The translations under genes and the position numbers were made by a program. Positions 56,527-64,000 of a DNA stretch of 64,000 nucleotides are shown one piece after another (positions within the stretch are counted from its first letter, which is position 1; each line of letters starts with the position of its first letter). The notes under the pieces are model-generated. The model was given only the letters and a program-made list of their open reading frames with translations. It was not told the origin of the DNA and searched no databases. The DNA comes from Defluviitaleaceae bacterium (GTDB lineage Bacteria; Bacillota; Clostridia; Lachnospirales; WRAX01): contig WRBJ01000004.1 in the NCBI GenBank assembly GCA_009784615.1, positions 1-64,000 of the forward strand. Reading direction: 5' to 3'.

Positions 56527-58032
56527 ATGGAGCAAATTGTTAAAGATTTTCAGGCGTTTTTGGAAGAAATGCGTATGTACGGACAAGCTGCAAGCATTAT
56601 GAGCTTTGACGCACAGACCGTTGCACCAAAGGCAAGCATTGGCATACGTGCAAAGCGTAGCGGCTTTTTTAGTCAAAAGATGTTCGAGATGGCAACGGGC
56701 GAAAAAATGAAGGGCTTTTTGGATGCGTTAAAGCCATATTTAGGCGAGCTTGATGATGTTGTTACTGCACAATATCGCAAAGCAAAAAAGGCTTACGATG
56801 ACGGCACAAAAATTCCCGCAACACTTGTAAAAGAATTTAGTGAACTAAAAGCAAAAGGTAACCAAGCGTGGGAAAAGGCTCGCAAAGATAATGACTTCGA
56901 TGCCTTTGCACCATATTTGGAACAGATTGTAGCAAAACAAAAAGAGGTTATTAATTATCGCATTAAAGACGGTCAGCATCCATATGATGTGGTTTTAGAT
57001 GATTTTGAAGAAGGTATGACAATTGCAATTTATGACGAGTTTTTTGCAAAATTGCGTGAAACAATAGTGCCTTTATTAAAGGCAATTGTAAATTCGGACA
57101 AAAAGATTGATAATGCATTTATGCACGAATATGTCGATATTGAAACGCAAAGAAAGCAAGCAAAATTTATTGCAGAAAAAATTGGTTACGACCTTGACCG
57201 TGGTTATTTGACAGAGGCAACACATCCGTTTTGTAGCGGTAGCCACCGTACAGATGTGCGCATAACCACACGTTATGACGAAAACGATTTTGTAAGCAGT
57301 TTTTACAGCGTTCTGCACGAATGCGGACACGCCATCTACGAGCAAAGCATAGGCGACGATATTGCAGAAACGGCTCTTTCACGCGGAACATCAATGGGTA
57401 TTCACGAATCCCAGTCGCGCTTTTACGAAAACTGTATCGGACGTAGCCGCCAGTTTTGGCAATATATCACTGACGAGCTAAAAGGGTATTTACCGGAAAG
57501 TTTTGCAAATGTAGTGCCAGAGCAGTTTTTTGAAGCAACTAATATAGTTAGCCCTTCATTAATACGTGTCGAGGCGGACGAGCTTACATATTCTTTGCAC
57601 ATTATGATACGTTATGAGATTGAGCGTATGCTGTTTAACGGCGAGATTGATGTTAAAGATTTGCCTGCGTTGTGGAATAAAAAGTATGAAGAATATCTAG
57701 GCATCACCCCGCCAAACAATACCCTTGGCGTGTTGCAAGACATACATTGGTCTTGGGGATTGTTCGGATACTTTCCAACATATGCTCTAGGTAGCGCATA
57801 TGCCGCACAGTTTTTGGCGTATATCCGCAAAGAAATGGACGTGGATGCTCTTATCACTAAAGGTGATTTTGCCGCAATAACCAAATGGTTAAACGAGAAA
57901 ATCCACATACACGGAAGCAAATATACCCCAACCCAGTTAATGGAAAAAATGGGCAGCGAACAACTAAATGCAGACTATTATACCAATTACCTTAAAAACA
58001 AATATGAAGCAATTTACAATGTAAAAATATAA
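56527..58032 (+). CDS. M32-family metallocarboxypeptidase
   Basis: Removes C-terminal residues from peptides, 501 residues. Zinc motif HECGH at about 263-267, with the downstream glutamate in GIHESQSRFYEN, and the N-terminal SFDAQTVAPKAS of the Taq carboxypeptidase family. GGAGGG precedes the ATG. It may complete peptide breakdown begun by the two M3 peptidases. Confidence 0.93.
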   Translation: MEQIVKDFQAFLEEMRMYGQAASIMSFDAQTVAPKASIGIRAKRSGFFSQKMFEMATGEKMKGFLDALKPYLGELDDVVTAQYRKAKKAYDDGTKIPATLVKEFSELKAKGNQAWEKARKDNDFDAFAPYLEQIVAKQKEVINYRIKDGQHPYDVVLDDFEEGMTIAIYDEFFAKLRETIVPLLKAIVNSDKKIDNAFMHEYVDIETQRKQAKFIAEKIGYDLDRGYLTEATHPFCSGSHRTDVRITTRYDENDFVSSFYSVLHECGHAIYEQSIGDDIAETALSRGTSMGIHESQSRFYENCIGRSRQFWQYITDELKGYLPESFANVVPEQFFEATNIVSPSLIRVEADELTYSLHIMIRYEIERMLFNGEIDVKDLPALWNKKYEEYLGITPPNNTLGVLQDIHWSWGLFGYFPTYALGSAYAAQFLAYIRKEMDVDALITKGDFAAITKWLNEKIHIHGSKYTPTQLMEKMGSEQLNADYYTNYLKNKYEAIYNVKI

Positions 58033-58039
58033 CAAACAA

Positions 58040-58074
58040 AAAGGACGCTATTATCAGTTTAGCGTCCTTTATTT
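58040..58074 (+). terminator. Terminator after the M32 gene
   Basis: AAAGGACGCT and AGCGTCCTTT pair around 11 bases, followed by ATTTATTT. Confidence 0.8.
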
Positions 58075-58143
58075 ATTTCATTATCGAACTTTTTATTAAA
58101 TTGCTCGCTTCCGCTCTCTGCAAAGCATCAACATACTTTTGAG

Positions 58144-58923
58144 CTAAAATCCTTTATAGCCGTTAAATCCTAGCAAAAACAACGCTAAAACAAATGAACC
58201 ATTTTTTGAACTGGCAAGTTTACCTAATTCATCTATAACGGTGTCGCAAGGTATCGTAACACTTGCCATTTCTGACACAACCTTGTTAATGGTTTTTGGC
58301 AACTGCATACATATTTGATAGAATGCGTTATCTTGCCCCGTAACCAAAGCATAAAATTCGTCAATGCTCATACGCCTAATTCGGCGATGTTGCCTTTTTT
58401 GACCGTCAACAGTAACCACCCACGTGATGTCTTGGGATTTTTTAGCAATAACCTCTACCAGCAGACAAGCACAATCATCATCGTTAAGCAATTGCGATTG
58501 CATTTTTATGTATGTTTTTGCCGAAGATGACGAGTTCATTGTATTGTGTTTATTTTTTATTTCAACAAAAACGCTTTTTATTCTATCGCCAGTCGAAAGC
58601 AGTATGCCGCCTTCTTTTGCAAAAATCACATCCCACCCGTTTTGCGGTACTTCACAATCTTTGAAATATTGAAAAATTCGTTGGTGAAAATATCCAACAT
58701 CATTGTTATTTGACTTATCTCGTTGGCGAAAAATTTCATTCTTTACGATTTCTTCCCAAGTAAAACCATAAACGCTTTTATCAAAAATAAGTTTTACAGG
58801 GTCTATTATATTTTTATTAAATTTTTTCAAGTCAAAAGGCAACAACCTATCACCATATTGACGTATCGTATCCTCAATATGCTTCTTAAAATCTTCCTCT
58901 TTTATGAAGTTCAAATTCCACAT
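58144..58923 (-). CDS. Type II restriction endonuclease, Eco47II-like
   Basis: 259 residues. The N-terminal NIIDPVKLIFDKSVYG, the NDVGYFHQRIFQYF and GWDVIF segments, and the EIKNKHNTMNSSSS block resemble the Eco47II/Sau96I family, which cleaves GGNCC. The EIKNK lysine with the upstream aspartate fits a PD-(D/E)xK-type site. It overlaps the methyltransferase gene by 13 bases, so it is translated after its protecting partner. Confidence 0.8.
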   Translation of the reverse strand: MWNLNFIKEEDFKKHIEDTIRQYGDRLLPFDLKKFNKNIIDPVKLIFDKSVYGFTWEEIVKNEIFRQRDKSNNNDVGYFHQRIFQYFKDCEVPQNGWDVIFAKEGGILLSTGDRIKSVFVEIKNKHNTMNSSSSAKTYIKMQSQLLNDDDCACLLVEVIAKKSQDITWVVTVDGQKRQHRRIRRMSIDEFYALVTGQDNAFYQICMQLPKTINKVVSEMASVTIPCDTVIDELGKLASSKNGSFVLALFLLGFNGYKGF

Positions 58924-59930
58924 TGTAAACCCTCCAGACCTTTATATATCTCTTTCCCAATTTCGTATGCCAAAAGTGGCGGCACAGCGTTTCCAATTTG
59001 TTTATATTGCGAACCTACACCGCCGCAAAAACGCCAGTCATCAGGAAACGATTGTATGCGAGCATTTTCTCGAATAGTAAAAGGTCTTGCTTCGTCAGGA
59101 TGGCAACGCTCGGTTTGTTTTTGTGATGGAGATGTCAAAACAGTAAGGGATGGCTCGTCCATACTCATTCGTCGCAAAATTCCCGTTTTGCCGCCGCCTA
59201 AATACCAACTACCTTTCATATATTCTTTTGCAGTATCTTCGGGTATATCCCGCCAATACCCGCCTGGTGGCACTATTTCAAATAATTCACGCTTGTGGCT
59301 AGAATATTGCGAACCGGCACTAAACGGCACATTTTCCAAAACATCACGCAACACAGGTTTATATATGTGCTTATCAGGAAAAACAACATTAATGCTATCC
59401 GCAAGGTCTTTGCGAACACCAATCATAATCAGCCGTTCGCGTTTTTGCGCCACACCATAATCCCACGCATTTAAAACTTTTGACTGCACATTATAGCCTT
59501 CTTGTGCAAAAATATCAGATATTATTTTAAAGGTTTGCCCTTTATTATGCGAAACTAGACCTCTAACATTTTCAAAAAGAAAGGCTTTGGGTTGTAATTT
59601 GTGCAAAAAAACAGCGTAGTGATAAAATAATGTACCACGGGCATCTTCCAAACCCAATCCTTTACCTGCATAAGAAAAAGACTGGCAAGGCGCACCGCCA
59701 GACAACAAGTCAAGCTCATCTTTGGCAATATTGAAATAATCTTCCAAATCCAAAGATGAAATATTAGCAATATCCTCATTTATTACATTCCAAATTGGGC
59801 GGTTTGTTTTTAGTGTATTTGCGGCATCTTTGTCTATTTCGATAAGGGCTATGCTTTCAAATCCCGCCATTTCAAGTCCCAAAGCAAGTCCGCCCGCACC
59901 CGCAAAAAGCTCTATAGTCTTAAACCTCAT
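58911..59930 (-). CDS. DNA (cytosine-5)-methyltransferase
   Basis: 339 residues. Motif I FAGAGGLALGLE (about 9-20), catalytic C82 in APCQSFSYAGKG, ENV at about 120-122, QKRERL at 162-167, and C-terminal RIQSFPDDW and QIGNAVPP. Protects the site cut by the adjacent endonuclease, probably GGNCC. Its ATG overlaps the stop of the 52-residue gene upstream. Confidence 0.93.
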   Translation of the reverse strand: MRFKTIELFAGAGGLALGLEMAGFESIALIEIDKDAANTLKTNRPIWNVINEDIANISSLDLEDYFNIAKDELDLLSGGAPCQSFSYAGKGLGLEDARGTLFYHYAVFLHKLQPKAFLFENVRGLVSHNKGQTFKIISDIFAQEGYNVQSKVLNAWDYGVAQKRERLIMIGVRKDLADSINVVFPDKHIYKPVLRDVLENVPFSAGSQYSSHKRELFEIVPPGGYWRDIPEDTAKEYMKGSWYLGGGKTGILRRMSMDEPSLTVLTSPSQKQTERCHPDEARPFTIRENARIQSFPDDWRFCGGVGSQYKQIGNAVPPLLAYEIGKEIYKGLEGLQCGI

Positions 59931-60088
59931 TACGAGCCATTCCTTACTAGAAATAAAACGATAAGTACAATTAAGATAGAAACAAGCGTAAAGGGATTAA
60001 GGCGTGGACGTTGGTTTGTTATGCGGTCGCTACGTTCTTGCAGGCGGCGGCGCAGGCGGTCGGCTTGGGTTTCGTTGTCATTTCGCAT
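59930..60088 (-). CDS. 52-residue single-helix membrane peptide
   Basis: The reading frame gives a charged N-terminus (MRNDNETQADRLRRRLQERS) and one hydrophobic helix (TLVSILIVLIVLFLV, about 34-48). TAGGAGG stands 6 bases before the ATG at 60088. Its stop codon shares one base with the methyltransferase start, so the two are coupled. It starts 9 bases after dnaB. Function unknown. Confidence 0.65.
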   Translation of the reverse strand: MRNDNETQADRLRRRLQERSDRITNQRPRLNPFTLVSILIVLIVLFLVRNGS

Positions 60089-60097
60089 TTTTACCTC

Positions 60098-61456
60098 CTA
60101 AAACGGTGCAAATTGGTTTGGTGTGTAATTTTCAAAACGCACTTGGTCGTTGATATATCGCAACTCTACCGTACCTGTAGCACCGTTTCTTTGTTTTGCT
60201 ACTATAATCTCGGCTATGCCTATTTTTTCACTATCCCTATTATAGTATTCGTCACGGTAAATAAAGCATACCAAATCGGCATCCTGCTCTATTGCGCCAG
60301 ATTCACGTAGGTCTGACAAAATTGGACGACGGTCAGAGCGTGCTTCGGGCGCACGTGATAGTTGCGAAAGAGCTATAATCGGCGCATTCATCTCTCTTGC
60401 CAAAGCCTTTAAGCTACGTGAAATCTCCGAAATCTCTTGCTGGCGGTTTTGCGGACGCCCTTCGCCGCCTGACATTAGCTGTATATAATCAACAATTATA
60501 AGCGATAAACCCTGTTCGGACTTTAATTTACGGCATTTAGAACGCATCTGCGACACTGTTATGCCTGGCGTGTCATCTATGTAAATTGGTGCGGATGATA
60601 TTGTCGATAAAGCCTCAGCTATATCATCCCAATCCTTTGGTTCTAATTGCCCTGTACGCAACTTGTTCGCCTGCACACGACTTTCTGCTGACAAAAGGCG
60701 GTTTGCAAGGGATTCCTTGCTCATCTCTAAAGAAAAGATTGCGCAAGGTGCGTTGTTTTTAATGGCGGCATTTGCGACCATATTAAGCGCAAGGGCTGTT
60801 TTACCCATTGATGGACGTGCCGCAATCAAAATTAAATCGGACGGATGAAAACCTGCCGTCATTGTGTCAAGGTCAATAAAACCAGACGGCAAACCCGTTA
60901 CGGCAGAGCCTTGCGTTGCCGCTTGCTCTATAACCTCCATCGCTATTGTCAATGCTTCGTGAATATGCACAAAGCCCGATGTGTTGCGCCTTTGCCCTAT
61001 TGCAAATATTATAGCTTCGGCATTATCCAAAATAGCGTCGGTGGCTTTAATGCCCGCAAAGCTGTCTTCTTGGATAACCCCTGCCGCAGAAATAAGGCGG
61101 CGTAATATAGATTTATCTAATACTATGCGTATATATTGCTTTATGTTTGCAGATGTAGAAACGTCCGAAGCGATTGCCCCCAAAGCCGCAATACCACCGA
61201 CTTTTTCAAACACATCCCGCTCTTCCAAACTATTTTTAAGCGTAATTAAATCCACAGGTCGCCCTGTGTTATATAAATCTAAAAAAGACTGGAAAATCAA
61301 GCGATAATCCAAACGGTAAAAATCGTCAACCCGCACATTTTCTGCGGCTGTTACCAATGCTTCGTTGTCAAGCATCATAGACGACAAAAGCGCAAGCTCT
61401 GCCGCTTCATCCCTTGGCATTTTACGTATTTCTTTATCTAAAATTTGCTCGTCCAT
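60098..61456 (-). CDS. dnaB: Replicative DNA helicase
   Basis: Hexameric helicase at the replication fork (dnaC in Bacillus naming), 452 residues. The N-terminal primase-binding domain (AELALLSSMMLDNEAL) is followed by a RecA-like core with Walker A RPSMGKTAL and the IIVDYIQLM and SQLSRAPEARSDRRP segments. GGAGG precedes the ATG. The order rplI-dnaB is conserved in Firmicutes. Confidence 0.96.
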   Translation of the reverse strand: MDEQILDKEIRKMPRDEAAELALLSSMMLDNEALVTAAENVRVDDFYRLDYRLIFQSFLDLYNTGRPVDLITLKNSLEERDVFEKVGGIAALGAIASDVSTSANIKQYIRIVLDKSILRRLISAAGVIQEDSFAGIKATDAILDNAEAIIFAIGQRRNTSGFVHIHEALTIAMEVIEQAATQGSAVTGLPSGFIDLDTMTAGFHPSDLILIAARPSMGKTALALNMVANAAIKNNAPCAIFSLEMSKESLANRLLSAESRVQANKLRTGQLEPKDWDDIAEALSTISSAPIYIDDTPGITVSQMRSKCRKLKSEQGLSLIIVDYIQLMSGGEGRPQNRQQEISEISRSLKALAREMNAPIIALSQLSRAPEARSDRRPILSDLRESGAIEQDADLVCFIYRDEYYNRDSEKIGIAEIIVAKQRNGATGTVELRYINDQVRFENYTPNQFAPF

Positions 61457-61471
61457 ATAGCCTCCGTAATC

Positions 61472-61915
61472 TTACAGCGGTTTTATTACTAAAGAAATAA
61501 TCGCCGTTACATCGGTATGAAGGCGGGCTTCGGCTTTATGCTCTCCCAATGTTTTAATTGCTTCTGGGATTGTTATTTTTTTACGGTCAACATCAACGCC
61601 AGCCGCCGCCAAAGCCTCGGCAATTTCTTTATTGGTTACCGACCCAAACAGTTTTTCGCCGCCGCCTGTTTTCAGCGCAAGCTCTATGGTTTTACCCTCT
61701 AGCACGGTTTTCAATGCTTTTGCGTCTTCCAAATCTTTTGCACGCCCTGCGGCTTCACCTGCCAGCTTGCGCTCTAAAGCCGCCAAATTAGCCTTATCTG
61801 CCACAACAGCTAATTTTTTTGGTAATAAAAAATTGCGAACATACCCATCAGCCGCTTCCAACACTTGGTTTTTTTTACCTACATTTTTAACGTCTTGTAA
61901 TAGAATAACCTTCAT
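61472..61915 (-). CDS. rplI: Ribosomal protein bL9
   Basis: 147 residues with the signature MKVILLQDVKNVGKKNQVLE, then ADGYVRNFLLPKKLA, the long connecting helix and a C-terminal domain. It lies 13 bases after the PBP-like gene and 15 before dnaB. Confidence 0.96.
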   Translation of the reverse strand: MKVILLQDVKNVGKKNQVLEAADGYVRNFLLPKKLAVVADKANLAALERKLAGEAAGRAKDLEDAKALKTVLEGKTIELALKTGGGEKLFGSVTNKEIAEALAAAGVDVDRKKITIPEAIKTLGEHKAEARLHTDVTAIISLVIKPL

Positions 61916-61928
61916 AAATAATTGCTCC

Positions 61929-63344
61929 TTATTTTCTAAATTTATACTTTTGATGTTTCTTTTTTTCTCTAATTTTATTGCGCAATAGAAAGTATGCTAT
62001 GGTTAAAAGTGCGCCGACAGATATTGCCGCAATCCAATACGGCACAGCAGAACGGGAAAAGAAGGTGCTAATAACCCAATCTGTATAATAATTTATATCA
62101 CTGGCTGTACTACGCTCTTGTACATCACGTGCGGCGTGTATTGTGGTAGAATTTAACACTTCACCATCCAAAATATAATCAACTCTGCCTAACTCTTGCC
62201 CTTCTTCTATTGACGGCACAACCAACCATTCGTCTTCATATTGAACAGTAACATCATCCAACCAACTAACCTGTGCTGTAATACTGTCGGCTTCTATATG
62301 CGATAAAAACTGTGTAAACTCTGGCTCATACAAAAAAACTTCCAAATATTCATCTTCACCAAGGCGTGGGTTTTGTATGCCAATATGCGCAATATCGGCA
62401 ATTAGCGTGCGATGTGCAAAATTATCAAAACCGTGGTTAAAAAGATTATGCGCATCCCGCCAGCGTGTTGGTTCGTCATTAATAAAAGGCGAGTTCATTG
62501 TAACCACGATAAGATTAATATTGGCACGCATAGCACTTGCCACAAGCACATCGCCCGCAAGGTTTGTACGCCCTGTGCGCAAGCCGTTTGCACCTGCAAA
62601 AAAGTTTGCACCAGCGTGCAAAAGGTCATTGGGGCTGCGCCAAGAGCGGTTTACAAGCGACGGATTTTGTGCATTTATGGCTTCAGGCAAATTTTCCCGC
62701 AAATTTGTACCTGCCATTGCTCCAGAAAAAGCAGGCAATGCCGCAATTTCAGCGATAGTTGGTATTGACATTGCGTGGCGGGCTATTTGTGCCATATCAT
62801 ATGCCGTGGTTGTATGGTTTTGATGATGATAACCGTGAGGATTAATAAAACGGCTGTTTTGCGCACCCAGTTCTGTTGCACGCTCGTTCATCAGTTCAGC
62901 AAAATATTGCTGTGCCTGCACAAAAGACATATCAAATTCACCAGAAACAACCCGTGATACATTTAATGCTACAATATTAGCCGTGTCATTGCCTGCACCA
63001 ATTAGCATACCACGAAGCAAATTAATACCAAGTATAGCCTCGCCAATTTCGTGATGATTGCGGGCAGAATCAAAAGGCAACGACGACACCTCGTTACCAG
63101 CAATGTAAATTCTATCCATATCTAAATGCTCGTAAGCCAAAATTGCTGTTAATATCATAGTTGTTGCCGCAGGAAACATACGTTGATGTTCGTTTTGGGC
63201 GTACAAAATACGACCGCTGTCACTTTCCATCAAAACAAAAGCAGGTGCATAAATAACAGGCTCTGCAAATACTTGTATATTAAGAGATTTTAAAACTAAT
63301 AAGAACACAAAAAACACAAAGAAAAACTGTCTAAACCGCTTCAC
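61929..63344 (-). CDS. PBP/D-Ala-D-Ala carboxypeptidase-like pseudoenzyme
   Basis: 471 residues with a signal peptide and a C-terminal membrane helix (about 435-457), laid out as in DacF-type carboxypeptidases. All three active-site motifs are altered. SxxK is A60-T-T-M63 (serine and lysine both lost), SxN is A117-G-N119, and KTG is R256-T-G. The fold is otherwise intact across 470 residues, so it is a maintained protein that is not expected to be a penicillin-binding enzyme. The start is GTG with GAGGAG upstream. It heads the operon with rplI and dnaB. Confidence 0.85.
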   Translation of the reverse strand: MKRFRQFFFVFFVFLLVLKSLNIQVFAEPVIYAPAFVLMESDSGRILYAQNEHQRMFPAATTMILTAILAYEHLDMDRIYIAGNEVSSLPFDSARNHHEIGEAILGINLLRGMLIGAGNDTANIVALNVSRVVSGEFDMSFVQAQQYFAELMNERATELGAQNSRFINPHGYHHQNHTTTAYDMAQIARHAMSIPTIAEIAALPAFSGAMAGTNLRENLPEAINAQNPSLVNRSWRSPNDLLHAGANFFAGANGLRTGRTNLAGDVLVASAMRANINLIVVTMNSPFINDEPTRWRDAHNLFNHGFDNFAHRTLIADIAHIGIQNPRLGEDEYLEVFLYEPEFTQFLSHIEADSITAQVSWLDDVTVQYEDEWLVVPSIEEGQELGRVDYILDGEVLNSTTIHAARDVQERSTASDINYYTDWVISTFFSRSAVPYWIAAISVGALLTIAYFLLRNKIREKKKHQKYKFRK

Positions 63345-63382
63345 TTTTTACTCCTCATTCCTAAATCATAATTACTATTTTA

Positions 63383-63411
63383 AATATATCACATACCAAA
63401 TCTTTTGTCAA
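63383..63411 (-). promoter_or_regulatory. Promoter of the PBP-like/rplI/dnaB operon
   Basis: On the minus strand TTGACA (63411-63406) and TATATT (63388-63383) are 17 bases apart. Confidence 0.7.
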
Positions 63412-63477
63412 CATACCTATCGTTTATCTTATCAAACTGGGGGTCGTTTCAGTTTAAAAACTTTTTTGAATATGCTG

Positions 63478-63505
63478 TTGACAAAAAGACAAAATATGAT
63501 ATAAT
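63478..63505 (+). promoter_or_regulatory. Promoter of the chemoreceptor gene
   Basis: TTGACA (63478-63483) and TATAAT (63500-63505) are 16 bases apart, leaving a leader of about 85 bases. Confidence 0.7.
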
Positions 63506-63530
63506 TGGATTTAAATTAAATAAAATTAAC

Positions 63531-63566
63531 AGGCGGTGGCGAGTTGGGAGTTGGGTTTTGCCGCCC
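63531..63566 (+). promoter_or_regulatory. Structured leader of the chemoreceptor mRNA
   Basis: GGCGG and CCGCC close a stem around a G-rich loop with a direct repeat (GAGTTGGG, GAGTTGGG overlapping by one G). It could be a translational control element; it matches no riboswitch I know. Confidence 0.35.
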
Positions 63567-63595
63567 TCGTCTGCATAAAAAAGAGGAGATGAAAA

Positions 63596-64000
63596 ATGTT
63601 AGCCAATCTAAAAATTAGAAGCAAGCTGATGTTGGGTTTTGGCTTTTTGATGGTTGCTATTGTGGTCATAATCGTGTTCGCAATAATCGCTATGAACCGT
63701 CTTAACCAAGATGCCGTCTATGTTATCGAAGGTCCTTACGAACGCTATACAATCGCCCGCTCTATCGAACGTAATATGATAGACGCACGCCGTATTGTAA
63801 ACCGTGTTTCCATTTACGGCTCTTCAAATCCACCAAACCTTGTGGGTATCAATGCTCAAATTGCGGCTCGTGACGCTACCCGTACCCGTGTGCAAGAGCA
63901 AATTAACGCTTGGCGCAACTCTAATATAAACGACGACCGTGTTAATGGTGATGCAACGTTGCTAAACAACCGTGTTACACTTGCAAACCAATTGGAAGCG
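63596..64000 (+). CDS. Methyl-accepting chemotaxis protein, N-terminal part
   Basis: The first 135 residues are present and the gene continues past the window. MLANLKIRSKLMLGFGFLM is the common chemoreceptor start, with one membrane helix (about 11-33) followed by an external four-helix-bundle-like sensor. GAGGAG precedes the ATG. Whether the signalling domain is present cannot be seen. Confidence 0.85.
   Translation, partial: MLANLKIRSKLMLGFGFLMVAIVVIIVFAIIAMNRLNQDAVYVIEGPYERYTIARSIERNMIDARRIVNRVSIYGSSNPPNLVGINAQIAARDATRTRVQEQINAWRNSNINDDRVNGDATLLNNRVTLANQLEA

Overview
The window looks like chromosome from a low-GC, Gram-positive anaerobe of the class Clostridia. Support comes from strong AGGAGG ribosome-binding sites with TTG/GTG starts in places, many TTGACA-17-TATAAT promoters, an atpIBEFHAGDC operon whose c subunit carries sodium-binding residues, a NiaR-type niacin repressor beside an ECF transporter S component, a group II ECF module next to truA, a miaB-ricA-mutS-miaA cluster, and a SpoIIQ-like LytM protein. 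I cannot name a species. No rRNA, tRNA, CRISPR array or complete transposon is visible.

Layout. 1-1743: a partial small-RNA element facing a membrane protein. 1960-10551: rpmB, wecB and the complete F-type ATP synthase operon, closed by a strong terminator. 10593-15672: two small membrane proteins and a heterodimeric ABC exporter pair separated by a palindrome and an acetyltransferase remnant. 15836-19516: two M3 oligoendopeptidases. 19630-26474: ispD, a truncated chemoreceptor-like HAMP protein, an OPT transporter, copA, niaR and a niacin S component. 26489-27311: two membrane proteins on the minus strand. 27534-34306: miaB-ricA-mutS-miaA, a flavin-fold protein and a methionine gamma-lyase family enzyme. 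34343-38379: a divergent TetR/membrane-protein pair and a DUF1576-decarboxylase operon. 38522-43247: DUF2785, D-Ala-D-Ala carboxypeptidase, trmL, asnB and an SDR remnant. 43293-50473: sigma/anti-sigma pair, parvulin-like protein, ecfA1-ecfA2-(NUDIX remnant)-ecfT, a lipoprotein and truA. 50541-50721: a second copy of the small-RNA element. 50822-58032: stalk-domain protein, flotillin/NfeD, pncB, SpoIIQ-like protein and an M32 carboxypeptidase. 58144-63344 (minus strand): an operon of a catalytically dead PBP-like protein, rplI, dnaB, a 52-residue membrane peptide and a type II restriction-modification pair. 63596-end: the start of a chemoreceptor.

How genes work together. NiaR, the niacin S component, the ECF energising module (45.7-48.4 kb) and nicotinate phosphoribosyltransferase (54.0 kb) together form a niacin uptake and salvage route. 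ATP synthase probably runs on sodium. MiaB, MiaA, TrmL and TruA all modify the tRNA anticodon region.

The most interesting observation is a two-copy structured RNA element (positions 1-148 on plus and 50541-50686 on minus). It has conserved stems, compensatory base-pair changes, an identical C-rich apical loop, its own promoter in the complete copy and a terminator in the other. Three gene remnants (acetyltransferase, SDR, NUDIX), two of them joined to palindromic sequence, suggest continuing gene loss.
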